Below are positions 24,361-36,453 of a stretch of 64,000 nucleotides of DNA, piece by piece (position 1 is the stretch's first letter; every line of letters begins with the position of its first letter). Under the pieces are notes generated by a model. That model was given only the letters and a program-made list of their open reading frames with translations. It searched no databases and was not told the DNA's origin. The DNA is from Kudoa neothunni. Taxonomy: Eukaryota; Cnidaria. The stretch spans positions 620,001 through 684,000 of the forward strand of contig OZ199840.1 in the NCBI GenBank assembly GCA_964304625.1, given 5' to 3'. The position numbers were made by a program, and so were the translations under genes.

Positions 24361-27300
24361 TGGAATTGAATTCGAAGATCCTTGATATGTATCGAAAAAA
24401 AGTCAAAATGTATGATTTTATTCAATTTGTCACGCAAAAAAATTATATATATTTATTATATTAGTATCTGTGGGTGGCGAGACAGAGCAAAAACCTCCTA
24501 GAAATCAAATAAAATGCAATTAATCTTTGTTAATAATAATAGCACTTTTTATCAAGAATTATTTAATATAAAAATATTCTAACAGATGGAAAACAATTTA
24601 AACCGAACAATTCACACACGCAACCATCCGAACTGCCAATAACTGCGGATATTTTAAGCCCTGTCCACAGCACCAAAACTTATATGGATCTCCCAGGCAA
24701 CGACCATAATATAAAATTTTTCGACCAATTGATTCCATTTTTGAAAGACAAAACAATTCCACAACTTTTTAATGTTCCACTTTCCAGGGGAATTATTGTG
24801 AATGGTTCTACCGGTTGTGGTAAATCGTCATTAATAGAAGCGGTTACCCACGTATTTTGTTGTTTACTCTCGAAATGTTCAATGAGGAAATTATTAGGAG
24901 CATAGTTTGACTTTATATCGAGTATTCGCCACTCAATTTATGAATGCGCTTACTGGGCAGTCTGAAAAATACATTAAAAAAATCTTCAATTCTGCCATGG
25001 TAATTTTTCTGTTGGAGAAATTAATTACAACGAAATTTAAGAACTCAACCAGCGACTGTGTACTTCTAATTGAAGACATTGATATTCTTTTTAAAAAAGG
25101 GAGTGGTAATTCGGGGGAATCTCTTGATGATAGAATCATCCATCAAATAGCTTCGTGTATGGATGGTAGATAAGAGATTTGTTGAGTGTAACATTGAGTG
25201 AGTTGAACATTAGAACTAAGCAACAACGACACTAACAGCCTTATCGCTGTTGTGGTTACCACCTGTCGTGTATCTGCTATTGATCCAATTTTACGACGAT
25301 CAGGCAGATTCGAACATGAGGTTCACATTGGGATCCCTAATGTTTCAAATCGCGAAGCGTAATCAAACGATTATTCTTTTACTTTGACAATTTTCGACTC
25401 AGAATCTTGGAACGTATTCTTCGTCACCTTCCTTCAAATCCTCAATTGGATATATCTGAGATTGCTAGAATCACTCCAGGTTTTGCTGCTGCGGATCTTT
25501 GTGCGATTGTTAGAGGTGCTGTGATGCAAGCGTATACTCGCTACCGAACAGTGCTCTCAACCCAAAACCTTCCCTTAAATGAACCAACTTCTATTTTTAA
25601 TCAGAATAATGTAGGTTTCTTCCAGAGATTAATTTATCTACACTCAACAAATTTTCTCAATGAAAATGACCACTAATGTTTCTGATTTTTGTCGTCTTGT
25701 AGGTCACAATAAATATATCTCAAACGTTAAACGACAATGACACCTATAACTCGATTCAACTAGAACAATGTGATCTTGTGGTATCATTGAATGAAACTCC
25801 AGATCTAGATGTGACCTACTGATCTAAATAATTTAGAGGGCGTCTGGGAATGTCAAACCTGCGTCTATGAAAGAAGGGTTCACAGACGTCACTGGTATAA
25901 CTTGGAATGATATTGGGGCTCTGGATGAGGTTCGTGAAGATTTAAAATTACAGATTATGGTATAGATCACAAAGCTACTCTTAAATATGTAATCAAATTA
26001 TGCTACTCAATTTCAATTTAGGGTCCCATTATACACCGAGAATTGTTTGATGAGCTTGGTTACAGTCCTTCATCCGGAATTTTATTGTATGGACCTCCTG
26101 GTTGTGGCAAAACACTTGTTGCCAAAGTAACACTGATAATGGTTAAAAAGATGTCTTTAATTATTATTGTAGGCGTTGGCCAGTGAAGCCGGCCTTAATT
26201 TTATTAGCGTCCGTGGTCCTGAAATAGTTAGTATGGTAGGTTGTAGATAATTTTATCACAGTCGTGCTTGATTTGATGCATTTGGATGTACATACTTTTA
26301 GTATGTTGGAGAGAGTGAACGGATGCTACGAGATATATTTAGCCAGGCTCAAAATTCAGCCCCTTGTGTAATATTTTTCGATGAGATTGATTCGATTTGT
26401 GTGAGGCGTTCCGCTTCCTCATCTGATGTAAATAACATCAATATTTTTGTTTACAAATTAAAATGGTATTTAATTTGTTAGAACAACTCCAGTGCACGCC
26501 TTGTCAACCAACTTCTTACTGAAATGGATGGGCTTATTAGACGAACTAACGTGCACATTTTGGCAGCCACAAATAGGCCGGGTAAGCTTGAGTGTTGTTG
26601 GTGGGTTTTTCAGTGTCTCAACAATTCCATCTATAGATATTCTTGACCCAGCTGTATTAAGACCGGGCAGATTTGACAAAATGATCTACATTGGCCTTCC
26701 CAACCACCATGAACGTCTTTCAATTATTAAAACCATCACCAAGGTGTTATGTCGATATTTTTGAATAGTTTAAATAACTTAATTGACATCCCTACAGTTG
26801 TTGCTATTTCCCCCTATAAATTTAATAATATACACATTTAAGCGAAATTCATTTTAAACTCCAGTGTTATTCTTTTAATATTAAAATAAATTATTGTTCT
26901 TTTTTGAGTAAAATATTGTATTTTAATTTTTAAAGAATCATATCAAATTATTAGTTACAAGTTCTTATCCAACTGCAGTTGCTCTTATTCTTTTCCATTA
27001 TTTTTATTCGAATCTCAAAATATGAAAACGATTTTTCGCGGCTTTTCCTTTCCATAATGTTACTTATTTGTTGTTTTACCGCGCAAGCATAAAAATAAAT
27101 AAATTTTGCTTTTATGGAAAAATTAATTTTTTAACAAAAATGATAATATTTCTGCATGCCATGTATTTTCGTTTTCGTTTTCGAATAGATTAATTTATTT
27201 TTACAGTAGTGATATTCACGTTAGATAATATAAATTAATTATATTAATAACTCATTTAAAATTTAATTATTGCTTTTGACGAGTTAATAATTTGAATGTA

Positions 27301-27994
27301 ATATTTTTAATTTATTCAACAAATATAAATGGAATATTGTTTGAGATATAATTAGCCCATTTAATATAAAATCATAAGTGATAGTACAGCTCATACTAAC
27401 GTGGAGTCTTTCTGATTCGTAAAAACGTCCTAGGATCCAAATTGATTTAGTCATAGTTAACGTTAATGATGTTAACGATGTTAATTGAATAGAATAGATT
27501 GCTTTATAAACATGTTCAATTATTTTTGCATGTCTTCAAAATATTGGTGATATATTAAAGGGATAATTTATTTGGATTCACTTTAAAACACTTTAATAAA
27601 TCTTATATTGTTCGATTTAACATGAAAATAGAACGGAACTCGTCCAAAAATATCCGAATCCCTTATGGATGAGATAGTTGAATCTACGAAAAACTTCAGG
27701 CATGATTTGATTGCGAATAACCATTTGAAAATGATTTAGTGGCGCAGATCTTGTGGCATTCATTCGCGAATGCACACTTTTCGCACTAAAATCTATTATT
27801 AACCAATCCAACTCAAACGGCAACAACTCCATCACTCATCAACACATACAACTAGCCCGACTCAAAGTTAACTCATCAATCTCGCCGGATGTATAACTGC
27901 TATCGAAATACACAACATTAACCTCGAATCTACTATATAGGATCTGTTGAGATACATTAAAATGAAAGAGCGTTTCTCCACCTGTCAAAATTAA
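24361..27994 (+). CDS. NVL: NVL-type double AAA ATPase (ribosome biogenesis)
   Basis: NVL (yeast Rix7) is a nucleolar/nuclear AAA unfoldase acting on pre-60S ribosomes. Exons supported by splice sites and frame: from about 24586 to 24842, then 24898-24999, 25042-25165, 25214-25358, 25403-25610, 25703-25780, 25837-25959, 26022-26126, 26173-26235, 26302-26427, 26482-26581, 26637-26743, 27632-27699, 27740-27890, 27941-27994. The first AAA domain has Walker A GSTGCGKS and LRRSGRFE. The second has [22 protein letters not shown] and VLRPGRFD, introduced by the family-typical [17 protein letters not shown]. The C-terminal part NGTRP...FSGADL..FIRE...SSISPDDLLRY matches the NVL end. A likely N-terminal exon starts at 24361 ([14 protein letters not shown]), but its splice to 24586 is unresolved. 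Confidence 0.85.
27700..27739 (+). other. GC-AG intron in NVL
   Basis: The 40-nt intron begins GCATGA and ends ATTTAG. Joining AACTTCAG to TGGCGCAG gives NFSGADL, matching the conserved (Y/F)(T/S)GADL of AAA proteins. No GT donor restores frame here, so a GC-AG donor preceded by the usual AG is required. Confidence 0.75.
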
Positions 27995-28090
27995 ACTATA
28001 TTAGAGTGTAGATATGTGTAGAGGTTGTATTTTTTCAATTTTATATCTTCGCCTATATGCGCGAGCGATCGTAAATTTTGAATCTCCGTA

Positions 28091-28434
28091 ATGTTCGGCC
28101 GTGTCGCCCAACCTGCAATTAACACACTCAATAGGGTGTCAAAAAATACTCCTCTTCATTCGGTCTTCCTTTGGCGAAAGCTACTCCAAAACACGTCGAA
28201 AAGGATGTCGTCTACCACACCGAAGAGTTGAAATTCGTTTACAATAGCGCAGATGTTAAAAAAGTCCATATCTATGATGCGGTATATTTTTTACTCATTC
28301 TTAAACTTTCACAGTTATTCTAGTTGAATTCTCGTTTTCTGCTCACTGTCATTTTGTCTCCTCTTGCATTCTACTGGCCATTCACCGTTATAAGATGGAC
28401 ATGGAAGGATCCAGTTGAATATGGACAGTTTTGA
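28091..28434 (+). CDS. Small membrane protein with possible mitochondrial presequence (unrecognised)
   Basis: The main frame runs from 28135 to 28281 (GVKKYSSSFGLPLAKATPKH, then KDVVYHTEELKFVYNSADVK...HIYDA). After a 42-nt intron (28282-28323) it ends with a hydrophobic segment (RFLLTVILSPLAFYWPFTVI) and RWTWKDPVEYGQF. The start is uncertain. The ATG at 28091 opens MFGRVAQPAINTLN but runs into the wrong frame. Either a 32-nt intron (28103-28134, GT...AG) joins MFGR to GVKKYSSS, or one base is missing. A basic, Ser-rich N terminus plus one membrane helix suggests an organelle inner-membrane protein, but I do not recognise the family. It lies 96 bp downstream of the NVL stop on the same strand. 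Confidence 0.55.
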
Positions 28435-30844
28435 GAGAATTGTTTTTAACAATTTTCATTGATAATATACTGATGGTTCATTTGTGAAGTTTTATCGCGG
28501 CTGCGCTGCGTCTTGCGAGGATGGATTTTAAATTAATTTTACTTTATTTAAAATTTTTGGCGCTTTTTTTCATTTTAAAAAAATTTTCTGACTTTGTATA
28601 CTGGATAGTTTCAGAGTTGTTTCTATCATAATCTCCCTTAAAAAATGAACTCAGTTTGTAGTAGTTATTCGTGAGGATTCACTCGGTATTACTTTTTTTA
28701 TATAATCTATAATGATCCCGAGAGTTAGTTCGCATCGCTGTTTTTGTTGCGCCACTCTTGAAGATTCCAATTTATCAAATGATTGCTTGGGTGTAAGTCT
28801 AAATTACCCATTATTAGTTTACGCTGATCAATCCAACGACTCCCACATTTATTCATGAGGATTTCGCGTTTAGTTCCAAGATTAATCAAAATGATTATTA
28901 AGGAAAAGGGAGATTTTAAAATTATGCGGCATCGTTTATCTTTTCACTGTTATTTTGTATAATTGTTTTAAATTACTCAAAAAGTTGTTGGTGTTAGTAG
29001 AATTTTTTAGAGTAATTATCTTTTGTACTGATGCTTGTAGTAACTAAGAAATTGAATTGCATTGTGTGCTGCTGCGTCTGTTATGCTGTATAATACAGTA
29101 AATCTCAACATTTTCGATCTTACCCAACCCTTTCTTTTTAGGATAATAAATTTTCGCCCATGTCTTTTTATGATTACTATATGAAGTCCTCAGATGAAAC
29201 GTATTTTTTATGCAAAATAATCATTATTTTAAATAATTATATATTTACATGTATTGTAAACATTTGGAATAGTTTTCACAGAAAAAACTTTTCATTAATT
29301 GCTCGGTTTAAAAAATGAACGATTTGAATAAAAAAGTTAATTTTTTTAATAATTTTTTAATCTTCTGGCGATATTTCTAGTTATATGAAAATATGAAATT
29401 TCCTTATAATATATAATATTCTTGGATCTGATAAAAGCTTTTCGTAGAACAAACAATTAGAAGTTTCTACGTTCGTCTAACCCATGACAATTGTTCACTG
29501 AAACCAAAGGGTTCGATTGAATCCCTGATGTAAAACCTTAGTTTATATCAAATATATTTTAAGAATTTGTTCGCCTTTCGATTCGAGTTGGTTGTGAATA
29601 TTACTTGTCATTGTGCTCCCCAAGGGATGACGTTCGATGAGTGCTCGATTTTTATGTCGCTGCCAAAATCAGGGTTATCGTCCTCGATATTTTTGGATCA
29701 ACTTATATTAGAATCCTCTGATGAAATAAACATAAAACCTCGCTTTATTCAAAAAATGGCGTAGAATATTCCAGAACAATGGAGAATAATATAGACGTAT
29801 CGGTGATGTTTGAGAATATATTAGAAACTTCTGGGAAAATATAAAAAACTAAGATAACTCCGTGATTGATTAGATAATCGCAAAATCCAAGATCATTTGT
29901 AGGCATATCTTGTCTCAGTTGAATACACATAAAAATGATAATTATGCTCTAATTAATATAAAAAATTTCAAATTTAATTTCTTTACTAATGAAATTTTTT
30001 AACATCTCATTGTTATGAAATTTGTAATGCATTATCTAGAAAACCATAGGGTATACTGGAGTGTCATCCTCTTAAACGCTCGGATGTGAACATTACTTTT
30101 AGAATTTGTGTAACTATAACTCATTTTAACCAAATTAATTTTAATTGAAAATATAAAATAATTCTTTCGGAATCGGTACTTAAAATATCAACAATATTAA
30201 TTGTTTATTAGAATAGCAAATTTAAAACTCACTTTCTTAGACAGCGTGTCCACCTCCAAGCATGCACGGGACTTATTTTAAATCAACGATTTATATATCT
30301 TAGACTAAAAAATTAGCTATTATTTAATATACTACATGAAAATCCCATTGTAATAAAATAAAATAATATAAATATAGATATCAAGAGACTTTAAAAGGGC
30401 TATTTTATTTGATTAAAACCACCATAACGAGCACTCTGTCCACATCCAGGCACCGGGGGGTTAATCAATGATTTCTATAGAATTACTTAATTTGAATTAA
30501 AAATTAGCTTTAATGGTGTATTAAACTTATTATTCTTTAATAAATTTATATTTAATTAAATAATCCAATATAGCTTTCTATATATATTTTATAACACTTA
30601 CATTATAAGCGATTTACTTACTAAGTTTATACAAACTCAGAATAATTTGAATGAAGAAAATATTTGTTAGAATTATAAATTGTTTTTATAGATCAAAGAA
30701 AAACTCCAAAAATTACGCTTTTAATTATCTTACATTGATACACATTAAATTGACAATTATATTACATATAGAAGTGACTATTTCGTACGTACATGATTGT
30801 TACTTTTTTGTTCTCAGTGCGCACGCTGCTAAATTTGAATCTCG
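28435..30844. other. Intergenic, no supported gene
   Basis: AT-rich. One possible short exon at 28712-28791 encodes SSHRCFCCATLEDS before a GTAAGT donor, but no partner exon was found. ORFs near 29567-29930 show no recognisable motif. Confidence 0.35.
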
Positions 30845-31378
30845 ATGTCGACTTTACGATATTACTCCTGGAGATACAAGTTGAACGCTCTAAAAACCAC
30901 TCTCATCGAGACAAAAAATGAAACATTGGCCATATTAAAACGAGAATTGATAGCCAAACCCGGCAGTGATTATGCCATCGATAAAACATGGGAACCTACT
31001 AGATTCAGAAGACCTTACCACTTTATAGGTGTGGCTCCACTTTACAACGAATTGAGAGCTGTCACGGCGTACACATCTGTTAACAAATTTGACCTTCGTT
31101 TGGTAGCGTCAAATCATATTGGTAGATTGAACTAGTTAATTAACGTTGTTTTTGAATAGGAGAAACTAAAATTGGCCCTATACATTCTGGTTAGCCCATT
31201 GCTCATGATGTTTCCAATCGCATACGCTCGACCACATAAAATTCTTGTTCCAGATTGGTTACGATATTATTTGTTTGACGATGAAGATTACGCGCTAATG
31301 CATATCGATCATTTGAAATACATCGAACAGTGTTACAATGATTACGATGAGGAGGAAAAACTACGAAAAAGCCGCTAA
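30845..31378 (+). CDS. Small one-helix membrane protein (unrecognised)
   Basis: Two exons: 30845-31102 and 31160-31378, joined in phase 0 across a 57-nt GT-AG intron (31103-31159). The product is about 158 residues. The N-terminal part is basic and amphipathic (MSTLRYYSWRYKLNALKTTL), then comes a conserved-looking TWEPTRFRRPYHFIGVAPLY stretch. A hydrophobic segment (LALYILVSPLLMMFPIAYA) follows, with a Tyr/Asp-rich acidic C terminus (YYLFDDEDYALMH...YNDYDEEEKLRK). The shape resembles small accessory subunits of mitochondrial inner-membrane complexes, but this is only a shape argument. A splice acceptor (TTCTCAG, about 30812-30818) just upstream suggests a 5' untranslated intron. Confidence 0.6.
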
Positions 31379-32308
31379 TTAAATAGTGGTTTTACCTTTA
31401 TATGAATTGTTTTATCTTTATTATATATTATGTAATCATTTTTTGTCACAATTAGCCACTTAAATAGCGCGAAATTAAAGTTTTCCTGATTAATTATTAA
31501 TTAATTAGGCGTTTACATAAAAAATTAGCCTCCGATTCTATTGTAACAACAATTTATATTTTATTCAGCTGAAAATTATCCTAGTGGTTTCTCTACAAAT
31601 ATTAAAAGTAATACCAATTTTTAAAATTATTTTTGTTCTAAACGTTCGTACAATTTCAATTTTTTCTCAGAAATATCAAAATATAATACCTGATAGAATT
31701 TATTTTAACCAACTACAATCTCTGATACTAACGAAATATTTATATGTATATTTTTTGTTTTCACATCTTGTTTGGAGGAAGGATTGATTAAGTTTAAGTT
31801 TAACGGTAGATAGAATTAAATACAAAAACAGAACATTTTGTCTAGAATGAAATGAGATATTTCTGCAATAACCTCCCAAAGATAAGCCGAATCCGGCACT
31901 ATAAGTATAAGCAAGTATAAGTAAGAATAAGACACTTTAAAATACGCCTCTTATATCCCGTTATTTTCACCTTATAAATCCAAAAAACCAAGAAATAACC
32001 GTTAAGATAACAATTTTTTAAAGGAATTTAAATAAATCAGAAATGAAAAATAAATATGACTCTATCTTAAGTTATATAGTGTTGGTTTGAGACCGCAAAT
32101 TTGGTGATAGAAATAAGTTGTTACAACCTATTTCTATAAATGATCACGATTTTAATTTCATAATCCAAATCGATAAAACTAAGATGCTTAAAAAAATTTT
32201 AGTTTGACTTTTAGGGGTTAATTTTATGGATTAATTCACATTTTTTATTATTTTAAAGAAACTTCTCCGCGCAAAATATTCCTCAGACAAAGGCAAAGCT
32301 GGGCCCTT
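31379..32308. other. AT-rich intergenic region
   Basis: No gene is seen. A short repeat of ATAAG-type units occurs at about 31900-31935. It ends at the minisatellite. Confidence 0.4.
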
Positions 32309-32309
32309 C

Positions 32310-32780
32310 AGCTTCTTCTAGCTTCTAGCTTCTAGCTTCTTCTAGCTTCTAGCTTCTAGCTTCTTCTAGCTTCTAGCTTCTAGCTTCTTCTAGCTTCTAG
32401 CTTCTAGCTTCTTCTAGCTTCTAGCTTCTAGCTTCTAGCTTCTAGCTTCTTCTAGCTTCTAGCTTCTAGCTTCTTCTAGCTTCTAGCTTCTTCTAGCTTC
32501 TAGCTTCTAGCTTCTTCTAGCTTCTAGCTTCTAGCTTCTTCTAGCTTCTAGCTTCTAGCTTCTAGCTTCTTCTAGCTTCTAGCTTCTAGCTTCTAGCTTC
32601 TTCTAGCTTCTAGCTTCTAGCTTCTAGCTTCTTCTAGCTTCTAGCTTCTTCTAGCTTCTAGCTTCGAGCTTCTAGCTTCTAGCTTCTAGCTTCTAGCTTC
32701 TTCTAGCTTCTTCTAGCTTCTAGCTTCTAGCTTCTAGCTTCTTCTAGCTTCTTCTAGCTTCTAGCTTCTAGCTTCGAGCT
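32310..32780. repeat. Minisatellite of 7-bp and 10-bp units
   Basis: An uninterrupted tandem array of AGCTTCT (7 bp) and AGCTTCTTCT (10 bp) units, about 470 bp long. The units form higher-order blocks. Early in the array the order is 10-7-7 repeated, later 10-7-7-7 and 10-7. Two copies near the end carry a variant AGCTTCG. The variation arises only from insertion or loss of TCT, consistent with slippage and unequal exchange. Confidence 0.97.
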
Positions 32781-34503
32781 AATGGAAAATATAATTTTTC
32801 ACAGTCTTAATTTATTTTCTGAAATTAAAGCAACTTTAAAATTTCTACAGTTTTTCTGTCTACGTTTTAAAACTCCTGGCGTAACTTTAACTTAATAGGT
32901 TGTGGGGTTATGCATGGTTAGGCCACCCTCATTAACGCTACAAACACCACAGAAAAAATGACACCTATCACATATCTTTCCGTAATAATATTAGAGTTTA
33001 GGTCATTAAACATCATCGTTTACAGAGCAACCATCACTCCGAAACCCATCCTGTTCATAATGACTTTGGTTCTATGGGGATTACAATCGTGTGAGTGATT
33101 ACCGATTACTTGATGATTTAAATTTTAAATGATTAGTTCAACTTCCTCTGCTAAATAGAACTACAATTGAAGGTGAAATTGCACTTATAATGCAATTACA
33201 TTCTAAAAATAGTCCCCATTACAGGATAGAAACACCCTCGTATGGAAGCGGTAGAGTGATCAGCGGCGGGAATCGAACTCAGTATCTCTGGGTATTGAGT
33301 CGAGTCACCACACCAGCGAGATATCTTTCCTCCACTAATTTCAATGCTAATTTCCATATCGACTTGCACCCCCTCAATTTCGAATCCCAGTAATTCCTAT
33401 ATACCAGGGATTGTCAACAAATTTTTTGAATTGACCTCCTGGTTCTGTTGAAAAATCCAAAATTACCCTCTTATCTAACTTGTAGGCTACATTCATGTGT
33501 TATTTAAGGTTGTACATTTCTAAATTAAACAACAAGGCGTAAACATGGAAACTGGTAATAGTTTTATAAATAATTGTTAAACAATTTTAAACATCTCTGC
33601 CAACATCTTCATTGAGTTTGATACCATGACTAATAATAACTCCTTAGAAATGCTTACGTAACAAATCACTAGGCAAAAGTTGCACTTATCCTACCTATTA
33701 TTGATATCACTTAATAGATCTTCTTTCGGCCAAAATTTACCCTTGGTTGAGAACACCAGCTAACTACTAAACTACAATTACAAAACCGCTTAATGTTTGA
33801 ATAAGCTATAATAATCGTTTAACATTCATTTTTACACAATTATAGGACTCATAATATTTGAGTATAGTCTAAATCGAACCAAGTTTGTTAAATTTGTGGG
33901 TAAAAATTACTCCTTAATTTAATATTGTATGAATTTGTGACTTATTTAGCGGAAATAACAGTGATAAATTGAAATTTCGGTTTTACTTATTAAATTATTT
34001 AATTACCTCCGAACTAGACGCTGAAATTACCATAAATTTCCACAGTTGTACAAAGAGAGAGGTGACACAAAAGTTTTCACATCTAGGCGACTGCGGTTTT
34101 TATCTATAATAAGCCAGAGCTTCCCAACTAAAACTGGACTCGCATCCCCTTTTGATAGCAAAACAAAATCAGCGCCACCCCCGTAAATTATATACGATAA
34201 GGTGTAGCTGGCTCTGAATTTCTCGAAAATCACATTCTGTTGTAATCAAATCTCGCGCTTCAATCAGAAAGCGCTTGTATGAAGCCTTACGTAAAATAGA
34301 ACTCCATAGTTTAACTAAAAAACAAGCTGTAAATAGAATTATAGAAATCCTTATTTAATTTGAAAGCAACAAAAAAAGATTAAAAACAATCACCCAATAA
34401 AAAAATTTATAATATAATCATAGTTCATAATATGAATGGTGGTAGATAGGAGCAGTTGGAAAGTTGAGCAGATAATCTAATAAACCAAACGGAAAAGGAT
34501 GTG
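32781..34503. other. Intergenic region with a tRNA-like segment
   Basis: No gene is firmly supported. A minus-strand ORF at 34027-34233 reads GADFVLLSKGDASPVLVGKLW and faintly resembles a BAH-type fold entry, but no flanking exon supports it. Confidence 0.3.
33245..33328 (-). repeat. tRNA-like (SINE-head) segment
   Basis: On the minus strand the segment reads ...GCTGGTGTGGTGACTCGACTC... then GAGTTCGATTCCCGCC. The second block fits an internal RNA polymerase III B box (GGTTCGAnTCC) and the first could serve as an A box at tRNA-like spacing. It does not fold into a full tRNA by eye, so a tRNA-derived SINE remnant is more likely than a functional tRNA gene. Confidence 0.4.
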
Positions 34504-36453
34504 TTATTTTTCATCAAGACATAACGCCGACAAAGAAAACGGTCCTAATCGAGAGCGTTTCCATTTGTTGAAATTGCGCACATTGTTTTTGAATAATAAT
34601 GGCAATTGAGTTATTATTGGTCTGGGAGGATCAACATCATTGAAGGCGCATTCTAAAAGAGTTGATTGAAGCAGCCGAAGAATAGAAATATCGGTTAATC
34701 ACTCAAAAGAAATTCATTTACACACTGAAGCAAACTATCTCGTGAGTTTTCAGATATTAATTCTGGATAGTTGAATTGATCAACATCAGGATATGCGATC
34801 AAACACATCACCCGCTAAACACACTCAGTTAGAGGTTGGAAAACATTTTTCATTAATGCTTAGATTTTACTTTAACGCGTTCCTGGTAGAAATCTAATTT
34901 TTTAATATTTGCATCTAGATGATTTTTCAAGAGTTGAGCGTATTCAAGTGTTTGTTTTAGTTGTGCCAAGTATCCGTACCCTTAAAGATAAAGTGAGATC
35001 ACAATTCAAAATCAACCAATTTTGTTGGTACACATACATTGTTGTTGGTTTTGTGGATTGTATTTAATACTGAAAAGTTTGTGATCACATTTGGAGAACG
35101 TTACATCGAAATTGTTTGACCCAGTTAGATCATTAAGTTTAGCTAAGTTGGCATGTTCCATTCCAGCACTATCAATACAAATCAGTGACTGTAATCCAGT
35201 TAAATCACAAAGTTCGAACATACTCCTTGCTATCTTTTGCACCACCACCACCACCACCACCAACACAATCATCATCTCTGTACATTGTGCAACTATTCAG
35301 CAGATAGCAACTGTCGACAAATTGAAAAAATAGCAGGTCCATAAGAACTTTGGGTTCTTTTCCAAGTTGGTCACAGTATTTTTCATTGATGAGTTGGATA
35401 GCTTGAAAAGTGTTTTTATTTCGAATCGACGCAAGCACACCTACCAACCAAACCACTCAATAATAAACAACAACAACTAAAAATTCTACTTTTCCTATAA
35501 TCACATTCCATATCGTCGGTTGAAATTCGAAGCCATTTTGCCCTTTTCAACTCTTCAGCAGTTGAACTGTAGCCGAAATAGATCAAGTAGTTGTAAATAT
35601 GTCTAGTTGGAAAAAAATTCAATATAGTTGATTTATTAAGTCTTAAAGTGAAGTCACTTAGCAATAGAGGAATGGATATCAAAGCTAGGTTGATAATTTT
35701 TGACTAGGTCACAAACCGAATTCACACTTTTCTAATTGGTCATAAAATCAAAAATTTATTCAGTTGTCCTCCCCAAGAATACACTCACCTGAACATACTC
35801 ATCGATGTTGTATTTGAAGGGGGTGGCGCCAAAATTAGTACTGGCTGTAATTTTACCATTGTCGAAACCGATAATCGGAAAATAAATCCCACTCTACATC
35901 ACAATTGAAATTTAGACGGTTCGTGAAACTATTCAAATACACTGAGAACCGCATATGCTGCTCCTAAATATTGACCATTGTAGGTGAAAAATATTTTCTG
36001 AGTAGAAAAGTCGATTCCACATCCAATAGTATCACCGGCATAAATAGGAGGACCAAATTTTATTTGGCTACACTCCAATGTGGATACCGATCCGGTTAAC
36101 CCATGATAAATTGGTTGGTCCAATAAATAACGATGACACATCCGTGAATCGTATCCACTATTAATAAATCCATAGATGGCATTTAGTTGGCGGCTATTCT
36201 GATAGTTGCATTCGATTGTATTCTCATAATAGAATACTCCACAAGTGAGACTGATGGATTGGTTGCCTTTTATACAAAAAAAATCTCGATCTGAACGCAA
36301 TGGAGGTGTGGCCCATTCCAACGTAAATTTCAAACATGATGACTCCATCTTGTAACGAGGATGCTTCGAACTACTCGACCAACGATCTGGTAATTTTTCC
36401 GAGTCTGTAAAACTCAAATAGCTACCATATCTCACTTGTGGTGTGGTAGACAT
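34504..36453 (-). CDS. RanBP9/RanBP10-like SPRY-LisH-CTLH-CRA protein
   Basis: RanBP9/10 are scaffold subunits of the CTLH (GID) E3 ubiquitin ligase. The first exon (35950-36453) encodes RYGSYLSF at its start and a SPRY domain with ACG(V)FYYE-like, GPPIYAGDTIGCGIDF and FFTYNGQYLG motifs. The next exon (35789-35893) completes it: YFPIIGFDNGKITASTNFG, matching LYPTVGL....ANFG. A LisH block (YNYLIYFGYSSTAEELKRA) lies at about 35530-35610. A CTLH block follows after an intron at 35441-35489: YRKSVLASIRNKNTFQAIQL. CRA-type helices lie further down: LAQLKQTLEYAQLL (about 34935) and MCLIAYPDVDQFNYPEL. A CCA/GGT trinucleotide run (35241-35265) encodes poly-Gly after the CTLH block, and one extra A near 35235 breaks the frame. 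Confidence 0.8.

Noticed and set aside
25781-25836. Ultra-short 26-nt intron (GTGACC...TTTAG) in NVL
   Set aside because: An upstream in-phase donor (GTATCA at 25781) gives a normal 56-nt intron and needs no special mechanism.
26744-26857. Alternative NVL C-terminus (LLLFPP...) after a 54-nt intron
   Set aside because: The exon at 27632 joins in phase and matches the NVL C-terminal domain (NGTRP, FSGADL, SSIS), so this short tail is probably intronic.
29480-29535. Possible tRNA gene (GGGTTCGATTGAATCCC resembling a T arm)
   Set aside because: No D arm, anticodon arm or 7-bp acceptor stem could be paired around it.
33404-33435. hAT-like terminus CCAGGGATTGTCAACAAATT
   Set aside because: No matching inverted end and no transposase fragment nearby; the match is short.
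34027-34233. Minus-strand ORF resembling a BAH-domain entry
   Set aside because: Resemblance is faint, with no partner exon and frequent stops around it.
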